Assembly (NCBI RefSeq): GCF_002099195.1
Contig: NZ_NBYX01000010.1
Location: 186,001-250,000 of the forward strand
Reading direction: 5' to 3'
Source of the DNA: Burkholderia puraquae
GTDB lineage: Bacteria > Pseudomonadota > Gammaproteobacteria > Burkholderiales > Burkholderiaceae
Length of the DNA stretch: 64,000 nt
The position numbers and the translations under genes are program-made. Position 1 is the first letter of the stretch; each line of letters begins with the position of its first letter. The notes below the pieces were generated by a model. That model did no database searches. It saw only the letters and a program-made list of their open reading frames with translations, and was not told the DNA's origin. Positions 1 through 8,549 of the stretch are shown here, piece after piece.

Positions 1-1
1 C

Positions 2-778
2 GGCGATCCGGCGCAGCCCGCGAGCCTGACGCTGATGGCGGGCCCGATCGACTGCCGCGTGAATCCGACGAAGGTCAACGCGCTCGCGACGAGCCAGCCG
101 ATCGAATGGTTCGCGCGGAACCTGATCAGCGTCGTGCCGGCGGGCTTCGCCGGTGCGCAGCGGTGCGTGTATCCGGGCTTCGTGCAGGTCGGCGCGTTCA
201 TGTCGATGAATCCCGATCGCCACGCGGCGTCGTTTGCCGACCTGTATTACGAGCGCGCGAAAGGCGACCCGGCAAAAGCCGACACGCTGCGGCACTTCTA
301 CGACGAATACTTCGCGACGGCCGATCTCACCGCGGAGTTCTATCTGGAAACGGTCGAGAAGGTGTTCCAGCAATATGCGCTCGCGCGCGGCGAGCTGACG
401 GTCGGCGGCCGGCTCGTCGAACCGGCGGCGATTCATCGCACCGCGCTGTTGACGATCGAAGGCGAGAAGGACGATATCTGCGCCGTGGGCCAGACGGTGG
501 CCGCGCAGGAGCTGTGTTCGGGGTTGCCGCCGTATCTGAAGACGCACCACGTGCAGACGGGAGCAGGCCACTATGGCGTGTTCAACGGCAGCCGCTGGGA
601 AACGCAGATCTATCCGATCGTGCGCGCGACGATCCACGACAACGAGCCGTACGATCGCACCGCGGGAGCGGACGGCACCGCGGACGGCACGCACTACGTG
701 ACGCTGCGCGCGCTGCTCGATGCCCGCGCAGCGGCGCACGATGCGGCGGCCGACACGCAATCGCATCACGCCCACTGA
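2..778 (+). CDS. phaZ: Intracellular polyhydroxybutyrate depolymerase, C-terminal part (5' end outside window)
   Basis: The open frame runs in from the left edge, so the true start is outside the window and about 258 residues are visible. The sequence resembles the intracellular PHB depolymerase family, alpha/beta hydrolases that degrade stored PHB granules in the cytoplasm. The visible part carries GEKDD, a likely site of the acid residue, and GAGHYGVF, which should hold the catalytic His; the serine nucleophile would lie in the missing part. The end is poorly conserved and Ala/Asp rich. Family assignment is good; the exact depolymerase class is inferred. Confidence 0.85.
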   Translation, partial: GDPAQPASLTLMAGPIDCRVNPTKVNALATSQPIEWFARNLISVVPAGFAGAQRCVYPGFVQVGAFMSMNPDRHAASFADLYYERAKGDPAKADTLRHFYDEYFATADLTAEFYLETVEKVFQQYALARGELTVGGRLVEPAAIHRTALLTIEGEKDDICAVGQTVAAQELCSGLPPYLKTHHVQTGAGHYGVFNGSRWETQIYPIVRATIHDNEPYDRTAGADGTADGTHYVTLRALLDARAAAHDAAADTQSHHAH

Positions 779-808
779 AGCCGTACGGAGCTGAAGCTGA
801 AAATGAAT

Positions 809-832
809 CGCCCCGCCGGGGGTGGCGGGGCG
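809..832 (-). terminator. Stem-loop between convergent genes
   Basis: CGCCCCGCC and GGCGGGGCG form a perfect 9-bp stem around a 6-nt loop. Read on the minus strand it is followed by a T-rich stretch (ATTCATTTT), so it most likely ends the 891-1367 gene; it may also serve phaZ from the other side. Confidence 0.6.
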
Positions 833-890
833 TAAGTGGCTGCAACGTACGGACGACGCGCGAGGAGGCGGCCTCGCGTGTCAGCCGGTG

Positions 891-1367
891 TTACGAACAG
901 GCCTTGCCGTGCGACGCGTGGTAGCCCTTCGCCTTCGCGTCCGCTTCCGACATGTAGCTGCCGTGCTTCGTCTTGCCGTAGTACTTGTCGGTCGAGCAGT
1001 GATAGACCTTCGTGCTGTCGTTGGCCCATACTTTGCCCGCGCCGCCGCCCGGCGCTGCCGCCGCGGTCGTTGCGGTCGTTGCAGCCGCGCTCTTGGCCGG
1101 CGCGGTGCCGGACGCAGGCGCAGCGGAGGCTGCCGTTGCCGGCGCTGCGGCCGGTGCGCTCGCGGCTGCCGCCGACGCTGCGCCGTACCAGGTCTTCACA
1201 CCCTTGTGGCCCGCGCACGCGCCCTTCTTCGACGCGCCCGAGTAGAACGAGCCGTCCTTGCACAGCCCGGTCGTGCCGGCCGGCGCGCTGGCCGGAACCT
1301 GCGCGAACGCACCGATCGACATACCCATGCCGGCGACCAGCGCGGCGATCAACATCGTCTTTTTCAT
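891..1367 (-). CDS. Secreted DUF3761-like small protein
   Basis: This 158-aa protein starts with a clear signal peptide (MKKTMLIAALVAGMGMSIGAFA, cleavage near residue 22). An AGGAGAG ribosome site sits just upstream of this ATG, which rules out longer in-frame starts. The middle (about residues 52-105) is a low-complexity Ala/Pro/Thr linker joining two short conserved modules: an N-terminal one with LCKDGSFYSG and KGACAGHKGVKTWYG, and a C-terminal one with paired Cys and many Lys/Tyr. The first module resembles DUF3761. Its function is unknown; a periplasmic or surface location is inferred from the leader. It is probably transcribed with the HHHH-motif peptide upstream, 61 bp away. Confidence 0.75.
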   Translation of the reverse strand: MKKTMLIAALVAGMGMSIGAFAQVPASAPAGTTGLCKDGSFYSGASKKGACAGHKGVKTWYGAASAAAASAPAAAPATAASAAPASGTAPAKSAAATTATTAAAAPGGGAGKVWANDSTKVYHCSTDKYYGKTKHGSYMSEADAKAKGYHASHGKACS

Positions 1368-1428
1368 AGTCCTCTCCTGATTTGCCTGAATAAAGCCTGT
1401 GTTCCGGGTATTCCCGGGTAAATCGCGA

Positions 1429-1566
1429 TTACCGCACCCAGCGACACGCACGATGGTGGTGATGATCGACGTGGCACACACGGTGCGAATGCGCTTCGGC
1501 GAGCGCCGGAGCAAGGACGGCACATGCTACTGCGGCGGCCGTCAGGATCTTCGCGATGCGCTTCAT
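1429..1566 (-). CDS. 45-aa secreted HHHH-motif peptide
   Basis: A short gene just upstream of the DUF3761-like gene on the same strand. The product begins MKRIAKILTAAAVACAVLAPALAEA, a typical signal peptide, leaving a mature peptide of about 20 residues: HSHRVCHVDHHHHRACRWVR. It has two Cys, six His and several Arg, which suggests metal binding. A GGGAGAG ribosome site lies 5-6 nt before the ATG. Burkholderia genomes are known to carry small proteins annotated only as HHHH-motif proteins; function is not established. Confidence 0.75.
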   Translation of the reverse strand: MKRIAKILTAAAVACAVLAPALAEAHSHRVCHVDHHHHRACRWVR

Positions 1567-1896
1567 GAAACTCTCCCGGGTAGGTCAACCGGTGATCCGG
1601 CTGGTACCTCCTTAACGCCGGTCGTCGACAGGCCGTGCACCGCGTCCACCTGCAATTGACGATCTTTGACATCGCAGCGCCGCCAACGCACCGAAGCTGA
1701 CGAATGTCTTTCTTTTCTTTCCGGATCTTCAGCTTCTCGACCATTCGGAATTCGAAGGAATGTGACGAAGGGGAAAGCGGTTCGCGGGTGCGAGCGGAGC
1801 AGATGGAAGCGCGCGTGGAATGCGCAACAAAAAACCGCCCGAATGAAGGCGGTTTATTGCTGGCGGACGGATGATGGCGCCCGGGGAAGCGGCGGG
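1567..1896. other. Intergenic region without a recognised gene
   Basis: Between the HHHH peptide and the cupin gene. It should hold the promoter for the peptide/DUF3761 pair and contains the cupin terminator at its right end. No supported ORF or RNA gene was seen. Confidence 0.5.
1828..1856 (-). terminator. Intrinsic terminator of the cupin gene
   Basis: AAACCGCC and GGCGGTTT pair around an 8-nt loop; on the minus strand the stem is followed by a run of T residues (complement of positions 1827-1834). Classical rho-independent form. Confidence 0.85.
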
Positions 1897-2331
1897 CTAT
1901 GCCCCCGACTCCCCCCAAGGCGTCGGCGGCGGCACGGCGCACGGCCCTTCGACGTCGATCGACTTGAAATCGGCGGGCCCGACGATTTCCAGATACTCCA
2001 TGTCCGGCGAGTAGTCGAACAGGTAGTGGACGATCCCCGGTGCCTGATGCACGCAGTCGCCGGCGCTCACCAGCGTCTCCCGTTCGCCGTACATGAAGCG
2101 CGCCCAGCCCTTCAGCATGATCACGATATGGAACTCGGCCTCGTGCCGGTGCCAGCCGGTGCCCGCCTCCGGTGCATGATTCGCCCTGACGAGTTGCGCG
2201 ACGACCTTGCCGTTCGTCGCGGCCGCGATACCGAGATCGCGATACAGGAAGAAGTCGCGCAGGCCTTCGCCGCGATACGCGGTGTCGTGCGGCTTCACAT
2301 GGGAAAAAGCAGTGGTGGTTGGTGTGCTCAT
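1897..2331 (-). CDS. Cupin-domain protein
   Basis: A 144-aa single-domain cupin. The metal-binding motif is visible as GTGWHRHEAEFHIVIMLKGWA (positions 57-77; His61, His63, Glu65/Glu67, His68 region), and the second motif as PGIVHYLF. No signal peptide, so cytoplasmic. Single cupins of this size are small-molecule binding or isomerase/oxygenase-like proteins; nothing here fixes the substrate. The gene stands alone between the HHHH peptide and the amino-acid transporter operon and has its own terminator. Confidence 0.8.
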   Translation of the reverse strand: MSTPTTTAFSHVKPHDTAYRGEGLRDFFLYRDLGIAAATNGKVVAQLVRANHAPEAGTGWHRHEAEFHIVIMLKGWARFMYGERETLVSAGDCVHQAPGIVHYLFDYSPDMEYLEIVGPADFKSIDVEGPCAVPPPTPWGESGA

Positions 2332-2570
2332 CGCAGCGCTCCTTCTTCGAAAGAATCACGCGTGACAAGCATTTAGCGTTCCAGTATGCAGCGGCGCGAA
2401 GCCGGGCCTGTTACCGCCTGCGCCACTTTCCGGTCGGCGGCGGCTGCATGGCCGCCGCGAGCGGCAGGCATGTACCGCCCATGCACCGCCCGCGCAGCAG
2501 CGAGCGCTGCCATACCCGCACCGCTTGCGACGCCGTTGCGACGTCACATGCGGTGCATCACGCTGCCTGC

Positions 2571-3338
2571 TTACTTCAACCGCCCCGACAGGAACTGCCC
2601 GAGCCGCTCGCTCTTCGGATTCACGAGAATCTCCTGCGGATTCCCTTCCTCCTCGATCTTCCCCTGATGCAGGAAGATCACGTGATTCGACACGTTGCGC
2701 GCGAAGCCCATCTCGTGCGTGACGACGACCATCGTGCGGCCCTCCTCCGCGAGCTTCTGCATCACCTTCAGCACTTCGCCGACGAGCTCCGGATCGAGTG
2801 CCGACGTCGGCTCGTCGAACAGCATCACTTCCGGCTCCATCGCGAGCGCGCGTGCAATGGCCACCCGCTGCTGCTGGCCGCCCGACAGGTGCGACGGATA
2901 CATGCCCTCGACGCGCGGCGCGAGGCCGACCTTCTCCAGGTACTTGCGCGCCCGTGCAATCGCTTCGTCCTTGCTGACCCCGAGCACGGCCATCGGCGCT
3001 TCGATCACGTTCTCGAGCACCGTCATGTGTGCCCACAGGTTGAAGTGCTGAAACACCATCGAGAGCTTGGTGCGCATCCGCTGCAGCTGCTTCTGGTCGG
3101 CCACGCGCAGCGAACCGTTGCGGTCGCGCGTGGTCTGGATCGGCTCGCTGCCGATCGTGATCTGCCCCGAGCACGGCTGCTCGAGGAAGTTGATGCAGCG
3201 CAGGAACGTGCTCTTGCCGGAGCCGCTCGAGCCGATGATGCTGATCACGTCGCCGGCCTTCGCCTTCATCGACACGCCCTTCAACACCTCGTTGTCGCCG
3301 AATTTCTTGTGCAGGTTGTCAACGGTGAGCTTGTACAT
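2571..3338 (-). CDS. hisP: Basic amino-acid/histidine ABC transporter, ATP-binding subunit
   Basis: 255 aa. Walker A is GSSGSGKS (about 36-43), the Q-loop is in MVFQHFNLW, the signature is LSGGQQQRV, and Walker B is [12 protein letters not shown], followed by the H-loop in VVVTHEMGF. All ATPase residues are intact. The sequence is closest in character to HisP/ArgT-type importers of histidine, lysine, arginine and ornithine. It is the last gene of a four-gene minus-strand cluster (binding protein, HisQ, HisM, HisP), 33 bp after hisM. The exact substrate cannot be fixed from sequence alone; histidine is favoured by the HutC-like operator upstream. Confidence 0.92.
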   Translation of the reverse strand: MYKLTVDNLHKKFGDNEVLKGVSMKAKAGDVISIIGSSGSGKSTFLRCINFLEQPCSGQITIGSEPIQTTRDRNGSLRVADQKQLQRMRTKLSMVFQHFNLWAHMTVLENVIEAPMAVLGVSKDEAIARARKYLEKVGLAPRVEGMYPSHLSGGQQQRVAIARALAMEPEVMLFDEPTSALDPELVGEVLKVMQKLAEEGRTMVVVTHEMGFARNVSNHVIFLHQGKIEEEGNPQEILVNPKSERLGQFLSGRLK

Positions 3339-3371
3339 GCTTGGTCCTTCCTTGCGAATCTTGCGAATGCG

Positions 3372-4085
3372 TTAATGGCCGCGCGGCGAGAGGTACGCGA
3401 GCCAGCGCGTCTCGAGCTTGCGGAACGCCCAGATGAGCGTGAACACGACGACGGCGTACAGCACGGCCGCGATGCCGTAGGCCTGGAACGACATGTACGT
3501 CGCCGAATTGACGTCGCGCGTGACCTTCAGGATGTCGGGCACGGTCGCGGTGAACGCGAGCGTCGTCGCATGCAGCATCAGGATCACTTCGTTGCTGTAG
3601 CTCGGCAGCGAGCGGCGCAGCGCGGAGGGCAGGATGATTCGCGTATAGAGCTTGAAGCGCGACATCCCGTAGGCCATGCCGGCCTCGATCTCCCCGGCCG
3701 ACGTCGCCTTGATCGCGCCCGCGAAGATCTCCGTCGCATATGCGCATTCGTTCAGCACGAACGCGAGCAGCGTGCAGTTCATCGCATTGCGGAAGAACGT
3801 GTCGAGCAGCACGTGGTTGTGCACGACCTGCAGGCTGTAGATGCCCGTGTAGCACATCAGCAGCTGCACGTAGAGCGGCGTGCCGCGGAACACGTACGTA
3901 TAGAACCACACCGGGCCCGAGATCCAGCGGTTCGACGATGCGCGCGCGATCGCGAGCGGCACGGCGAGCGCGAAGCCCAGCGCGATCGACACGACCAGCA
4001 GCCACAGCGTGATCGCGAGGCCGCTGAAGCGGTAGCCGTCGGTGTAGAGATAGCTTTGCCAGTACTGGCTGACGAGTTCGATCAC
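3372..4085 (-). CDS. hisM: Basic amino-acid/histidine ABC transporter permease (HisM-like)
   Basis: 237-aa inner-membrane permease of the polar amino-acid uptake family, with several hydrophobic segments and the EAA loop at SAGEIEAGMAYGMSRFKLYTRI (centre about residues 133-154), which contacts HisP. The start is a GTG whose GTGA overlaps the hisQ stop codon by 4 nt, indicating translational coupling; a longer in-frame reading into hisQ is not supported. It forms the transmembrane heterodimer with HisQ. Confidence 0.9.
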   Translation of the reverse strand: MIELVSQYWQSYLYTDGYRFSGLAITLWLLVVSIALGFALAVPLAIARASSNRWISGPVWFYTYVFRGTPLYVQLLMCYTGIYSLQVVHNHVLLDTFFRNAMNCTLLAFVLNECAYATEIFAGAIKATSAGEIEAGMAYGMSRFKLYTRIILPSALRRSLPSYSNEVILMLHATTLAFTATVPDILKVTRDVNSATYMSFQAYGIAAVLYAVVVFTLIWAFRKLETRWLAYLSPRGH

Positions 4086-4771
4086 AGTGCGAGCCTCCGG
4101 ACGCCGACGGAATAACGCTTCTCGAGGTGATGCAGCACGACGTTGGAGACCGTCGTGATCGCGAGGTAGATCGCGCCTGCAGCCAGCGTGAAGAAGAAGA
4201 AATCGAGCGTGCTCTTGCCCGCGTCCTGCGATGCTTTCACCACATCGGCGAGGCCGATGATCGACACGAGCGCGGTGGCCTTCACGAGCACCTGCCAGTT
4301 GTTGCCGATGCCGGGCAGCGCGAAGCGCATCATCTGCGGGAACAGGATGCGGCGGAACACGCGCCAGCCGCTCATCCCGTACGCGAAGCCCGCTTCGAGC
4401 TGGCCGCGCGGCACCGCGAGGAACGCGCCGCGGAACGTCTCGGTGAAGTACGCGCCGTAGATGAAGCCGAGCGTGATGACGCCGGCCACGAACGGGTCGA
4501 TGTCGATCTGGTCCCAGCCGAGCATGTCGGTGAAGTTGTTCAGCAGGATCTGGATCCCGTAGAACAGCAGCAGCATCAGCACGAGGTCCGGCACCGCGCG
4601 GATCAGCGTCGTGTAGAAGGTGCCGATCGACTTGAGCATGCGGTTCGTCGACAGTTTCGCGCTCGCGCCGATAAGGCCCAGCACGAGCGACGCGGCGAGC
4701 GACAGCACCGCGAGCTTCACGGTCTCGACCGTGCCGGCCCACAGCAGCGGGCCAAATCCTTGGAAAATCAT
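4082..4771 (-). CDS. hisQ: Basic amino-acid/histidine ABC transporter permease (HisQ-like)
   Basis: 229-aa inner-membrane permease. The EAA loop is visible as GQLEAGFAYGMSGWRVFRRI (about 119-139), typical of polar amino-acid permeases, and NNFTDMLG between membrane segments 2 and 3 matches the HisQ branch. It overlaps hisM by 4 nt. A 174-bp gap containing a stem-loop separates it from the binding-protein gene, an arrangement often seen where the binding protein must be made in excess. Confidence 0.9.
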   Translation of the reverse strand: MIFQGFGPLLWAGTVETVKLAVLSLAASLVLGLIGASAKLSTNRMLKSIGTFYTTLIRAVPDLVLMLLLFYGIQILLNNFTDMLGWDQIDIDPFVAGVITLGFIYGAYFTETFRGAFLAVPRGQLEAGFAYGMSGWRVFRRILFPQMMRFALPGIGNNWQVLVKATALVSIIGLADVVKASQDAGKSTLDFFFFTLAAGAIYLAITTVSNVVLHHLEKRYSVGVRRLAL

Positions 4772-4846
4772 ATGAGGGATCCAGAACGTTTGGCTGGATT
4801 GTCAATAGCCATTAACCGCGCATCAAACGATATCTGCGCACTACCT

Positions 4847-4876
4847 GATGCACCCTGCTCATCAAGCCAGGTGCAT
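4847..4876 (-). other. Intercistronic stem-loop between binding protein and hisQ
   Basis: GATGCACC and GGTGCATC pair, extended by TG/CA beyond one bulged base, inside the 174-bp gap. No T tract follows, so it is more likely a processing or mRNA-stability hairpin limiting downstream expression than a true terminator. Confidence 0.45.
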
Positions 4877-4945
4877 CGAGCGAAGCGAGTGGCATCCAGC
4901 AACAGACCCGGCGCGCACCGCAGCCGATGCGCACCGCATGGACGG

Positions 4946-5719
4946 TCAGCCGCCGTAGACGTCGAACGCGAAGTACTTCTTCTCGATCTTCTTGTACGTG
5001 CCGTCCTTGATGATGTCGGCGATCGCGTGGTCGATCTTCGCCTTCAGGTCGGCGTCGTCCTTGCGCAGGCCGATGCCGGCGCCGTTGCCGAGCGTCTTCG
5101 GATCGTCGATGTCCTTGCCGGCGAATTCGAAGTTCGCGCCGCGCGGCGTCTTCAGGAAGCCGATGTCGGCCTGCACCGCGTCCTGCAGCGCCGCGTCGAG
5201 GCGGCCGGACATCAGGTCCTGGTACACGCCGTCCTGGTTCTGGTAAGGCACGACCTGCACGCCCTTCGGCGCCCAGTACGCCTTCGCATAGGTTTCCTGG
5301 ATGGTGCCCTGCTCGACGCCGACCGACTTGCCCTTCAGCGATTCGGCCGTCGGCATCAGGCCCGTGCCCTTCTTCGCGACGAGGCGCGTCGGCGTGTTGA
5401 ACAGCTTGTCGGAGAACGCGATCTGCTCGGCACGCGCCGGCGTCATCGACATCGACGACAGCACGCCGTCGAACTTCTTCGCCTTCAGCGCGGGAATCAT
5501 CCCGTCGAAGTCGTTCTCGATCCACACGCATTTCGCCTTCAGGCGGGCGCAGATCTCGTTGCCGAGATCGACGTCGAAGCCGACGACCTTGCCGCTTGCG
5601 TCCTTCGATTCGAACGGCGGATAGCTGGCGTCGACGCCGAACCGGATCGTCGACCAATCCTTGGCGTGGGCACCGACCGCGATGCAGGCAAGGGCAATAC
5701 TGAGCGCGAGTTTCTTCAT
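4946..5719 (-). CDS. Periplasmic basic amino-acid/histidine-binding protein
   Basis: 257 aa with a signal peptide (MKKLALSIALACIAVGAHA). The mature protein is a type II periplasmic binding protein of family 3: IRFGVDASYPPFESKDASG and VGFDVDLGNEICARL are the hallmark segments, and LSSMSMTPARAEQIAFSDK holds the ligand-binding Ser/Thr/Arg cluster. The closest relatives are lysine/arginine/ornithine and histidine binding proteins (ArgT/HisJ). A longer in-frame start at 5857 is rejected because the leader begins here. First gene of the transporter cluster. Confidence 0.92.
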   Translation of the reverse strand: MKKLALSIALACIAVGAHAKDWSTIRFGVDASYPPFESKDASGKVVGFDVDLGNEICARLKAKCVWIENDFDGMIPALKAKKFDGVLSSMSMTPARAEQIAFSDKLFNTPTRLVAKKGTGLMPTAESLKGKSVGVEQGTIQETYAKAYWAPKGVQVVPYQNQDGVYQDLMSGRLDAALQDAVQADIGFLKTPRGANFEFAGKDIDDPKTLGNGAGIGLRKDDADLKAKIDHAIADIIKDGTYKKIEKKYFAFDVYGG

Positions 5720-5842
5720 GGCGTTCCTGTCAGAGGCGAACTGGGCAGGGGTCCCGTCGGGCGGCCCGCACCGGCGTGGCCGGCACGGCAACCCCGCCGT
5801 GAACCCTTCCAACCCGGAGATCGCCCCTTCCGGCGACAGCCT

Positions 5843-5860
5843 AAGTTGTACATACAACTT
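5843..5860 (-). promoter_or_regulatory. Candidate HutC-type operator upstream of the amino-acid transporter
   Basis: AAGTTGTA and TACAACTT form a perfect 8-bp inverted repeat with a 2-bp centre; read on the gene strand the core is TTGTATGTACAA. This looks like the HutC operators described for pseudomonad histidine-utilisation genes (from memory, not searched). It lies about 125 bp before the binding-protein start. A hutC-family regulator lies in this window at 15430. The remaining gap to 6019 is AT-rich and holds no gene. Confidence 0.55.
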
Positions 5861-6019
5861 TGCCTTTTGCGCGGGTTCGCCAGCAATCCGTGTTTATCTC
5901 TAGTTGTCGGCGGATTGTTTCAAATATGGAATTTTCCCTTTGATTTCAATCGATTAATAATTACGAAAAGCTAAACATCAGCTTTCTCCATACGTACGCA
6001 CGCCGCCGGGAACGGGCTT

Positions 6020-6772
6020 TCACTTGTCTAGACCTGGCAACGCCGCGCCGCGTGGCCCGTCCGCGATGCCGACCGTTTCCAGACCGACCAGCCGGTAGCC
6101 GAACTGCAGCTCCGTCAGCAGGTGCCGCGGGCGCGCCGGCACCGGTTCGAGCTTCTGCCGCAGGTTCGTCATGTACACGCGCACGTAGTGCGCGCGGTCC
6201 GCGTCGTGGATGCCCCAGACCTCCGCCAGCAATTGCCGCGCGGCGATTACGCCGCCGCGCGCGCGAATCAGCGCGGCAAGCAGCCGGAATTCGAGGCGCG
6301 TCAGATGGACCGGCTCGCCGCCGCGAACGACTTCGTGCTTGCCGAGATCGACGGTCACGTCGCCGAACCGCACGATCGACGACGATTGCCCGTCGGCCGA
6401 CACGAACGCCGCGCGCCGCAACTGCGCACGCGCCCGCGCGAGCAGTTCGGGCACGCCGAACGGCTTCGGCAGGTAGTCGTCCGCGCCCGCATCGAGCGCC
6501 GCGACCTTCTCCACTTCCTGTTGCCGCGCCGACAGCACGATCACCGGCACCGTCGACCACTCGCGCAGTTCGCGGATGAAAGTCTTGCCGTCGTCGTCCG
6601 GCAGCCCGAGATCGACGATCACGAGATCGGGCTTGCTGCTCGACGCATACATCCGTGCCTCGCGGGCCGTCGACGCCTCGCAGGTGTCGAGCCCTTCCTG
6701 TTCCAGCGCCATCCGCACGAAGCGGCGGATGTCCGATTCGTCTTCGACGATAAGTACGCGCGATCTGATCAT
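6020..6772 (-). CDS. kdpE: KdpE response regulator
   Basis: 250 aa, OmpR/PhoB class. The receiver has acidic residues at VEDE (about 9-12), the phosphoacceptor Asp54 in VIVDLGLPD, Thr/Ser in VLSA and Lys in LPKPF. The C-terminal winged helix includes LTRLEFRLLAAL and HYVRVYMTNLRQKLE. It activates kdp transcription after phosphorylation by KdpD. ATG overlaps the kdpD stop (ATGA), so the two are translationally coupled. Last gene of the locus. Confidence 0.93.
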   Translation of the reverse strand: MIRSRVLIVEDESDIRRFVRMALEQEGLDTCEASTAREARMYASSSKPDLVIVDLGLPDDDGKTFIRELREWSTVPVIVLSARQQEVEKVAALDAGADDYLPKPFGVPELLARARAQLRRAAFVSADGQSSSIVRFGDVTVDLGKHEVVRGGEPVHLTRLEFRLLAALIRARGGVIAARQLLAEVWGIHDADRAHYVRVYMTNLRQKLEPVPARPRHLLTELQFGYRLVGLETVGIADGPRGAALPGLDK

Positions 6773-8469
6773 GTCCGGCTCTCGTGTTCGATGTCGGGCG
6801 GCGCACCCAGTGGCAGGCGAATCTCGAACCGCGCGCCGTGCGGATCGAGCGGCACCGCGCGGATCGAGCCGCCGTGCGCGTTGACGATGCTGCGGCACAG
6901 CGCGAGCCCGAGCCCCACGCCGCTGATCGACGATGCCTTGCGTTCGCGCTCGAACGGCTCGAACAGCGGCTCGGTGTTGCGCGCGACGAAGCCGGGCCCG
7001 TCGTCTTCGACGAACACGTACAGCGTTGTGCCGAACACGCGTGCACGCACCGCCACGGCCGCGTCGGCGCCCGCGTACTTCGCCGCGTTGTCGAGCAGGT
7101 TCATCAGCACGCGCTCGATCAGCAGCGCGTCGACGTCGATCAGCGGCAGATCGGCCGGCAGGTCGGCGCTCACGTCGCGGCCGGCCAGCACGCCGGCCGA
7201 ATGCGCGAGCGCGCTGCCGACGATCTCGTCGAGCATGTGCCACTCGCGATTCAGCCGCACGCCCTCGCTCTGCATGCGCGCGAGATCGAGCAGGTTCACG
7301 ACGAGCCCGTGCAGCGCCTCGGCCTGGTTGCGGATGCCGCGCGCGAGCGCGGCCGGTTGCCCGTCGGCCAGCCGCTCGGGCCGCTCAAGCGTCTCGGCGA
7401 GGCCGCGGATCGCGGTCAGCGGCGTCTTCAGGTCGTGCGACACCGCGGCAAGCAGCGCATTGCGCAGCCGCTCGCCTTCGATGCGGACGAGCGTGTGCTG
7501 CGCGACGCCCACGTAGTGCACGCGTTCGAGCGCCATCGCGATCGACGAGCACAGCGCATCGATCAGGCGGCGATCGTCGGGATCCGTGGGTACCGGCTGC
7601 GCGTCGCCGAACAGCACGAGCACGCCGCGCACGCGCATCGGCGCCTTCAGCGGCAGGTACTGCGCGGCCGCACGCTCGAACGGCGGCAGCCCGCACCCGG
7701 CAGCGCGTGCATTCTCGTAGACCCAGTGAGCAATCGGTGTTTCGACGAACCGTGCGCGCTGCGCGGGCGCCAGATGATCGTCCGCATCGGGCAGCACGAG
7801 CGCAACGCGCACGCCGAGCAGCGGCGCGATCGTGCCGGTGCAGATCGACGCGATCTGCTCGGTCTCGATCGCCGCCGACAGGTCGTGCGCGACGCGCGCA
7901 AGCGCCGCCGAGCGCTTCTCGTTCGCGCGCGCGGCCCGCGCTTCCGCGCGCAGGCGCGCCGCGAGCTGGCCGATCGCGAGCGCGACGGCGAGCATCAGCG
8001 CGAACGTGAACACGTACTGCGTATCGGACACCGCAAACGACAGCCTGGGCTCGACGAAGAAGAAGTCGAAGCAGCCGACGCACACGAACGCGGCCCACGC
8101 GCCGGCCAGCCGGCCGAGCCGCAGCGCGATCAGCACGACGGTCATCAGGAACAGCATCACGACGTTCGACAGGTCGAACACGCGCAGCAGCGCGCTCGCC
8201 GCCAGTGTCGCCAGCGCGCAGACGAGCGTGGCGAGCAGCAGCGGCACCGCGTACTGCGCCACCCATACGTGCGTGCGCAGTCGCGCCTCGCGCACGGCCA
8301 GCGTCGGCCGCTTATCGGGCCCTGCGCCCGCGATGCGGTCGGCCAGCGCCGCGCACGCGCGCAGCACGCCGCGCCAGCGGTCGCGGCGCACGCCGGCCTC
8401 GCCGCGGCCGGCGGCGGTGTCCCGCCGCCCCGTTGCCCGTCGATTCGCTTCGTTCACGTTCACATCCAT
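6769..8469 (-). CDS. kdpD: Short KdpD sensor kinase lacking the N-terminal KdpD domain
   Basis: 566 aa, against about 900 in typical KdpD. Residues 66-172 form four membrane helices (DUF4118 type), followed by a GAF-like region, HisKA with His345 in AAVSHDLKTPL, and an ATPase domain with MNLLDNAAKY, EDDGPGF and GVGLGLALC. The cytoplasmic N-terminal KdpD/USP region with its Walker motifs is missing: only about 60 poorly conserved, Arg-rich residues precede the first helix. The start at 8469 has GGAAG 6 nt upstream; an in-frame ATG at 8523 is possible but still leaves no room for the domain. The kinase core looks complete, so it is probably functional with altered sensing. 80 bp after kdpB. Confidence 0.88.
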   Translation of the reverse strand: MDVNVNEANRRATGRRDTAAGRGEAGVRRDRWRGVLRACAALADRIAGAGPDKRPTLAVREARLRTHVWVAQYAVPLLLATLVCALATLAASALLRVFDLSNVVMLFLMTVVLIALRLGRLAGAWAAFVCVGCFDFFFVEPRLSFAVSDTQYVFTFALMLAVALAIGQLAARLRAEARAARANEKRSAALARVAHDLSAAIETEQIASICTGTIAPLLGVRVALVLPDADDHLAPAQRARFVETPIAHWVYENARAAGCGLPPFERAAAQYLPLKAPMRVRGVLVLFGDAQPVPTDPDDRRLIDALCSSIAMALERVHYVGVAQHTLVRIEGERLRNALLAAVSHDLKTPLTAIRGLAETLERPERLADGQPAALARGIRNQAEALHGLVVNLLDLARMQSEGVRLNREWHMLDEIVGSALAHSAGVLAGRDVSADLPADLPLIDVDALLIERVLMNLLDNAAKYAGADAAVAVRARVFGTTLYVFVEDDGPGFVARNTEPLFEPFERERKASSISGVGLGLALCRSIVNAHGGSIRAVPLDPHGARFEIRLPLGAPPDIEHESRT

Positions 8470-8549
8470 GATCGCTTCCGGCAATTGAAACGCCGAACGG
8501 CCCCGCGCACGCCGCAAAGGCATGAGCGGGGCCGCGACGGCGCATTCGG

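Noticed and set aside
4127..5974. 615-codon plus-strand frame across the transporter genes
   Set aside because: Antisense to three well-recognised transport genes; composition typical of a shadow frame.
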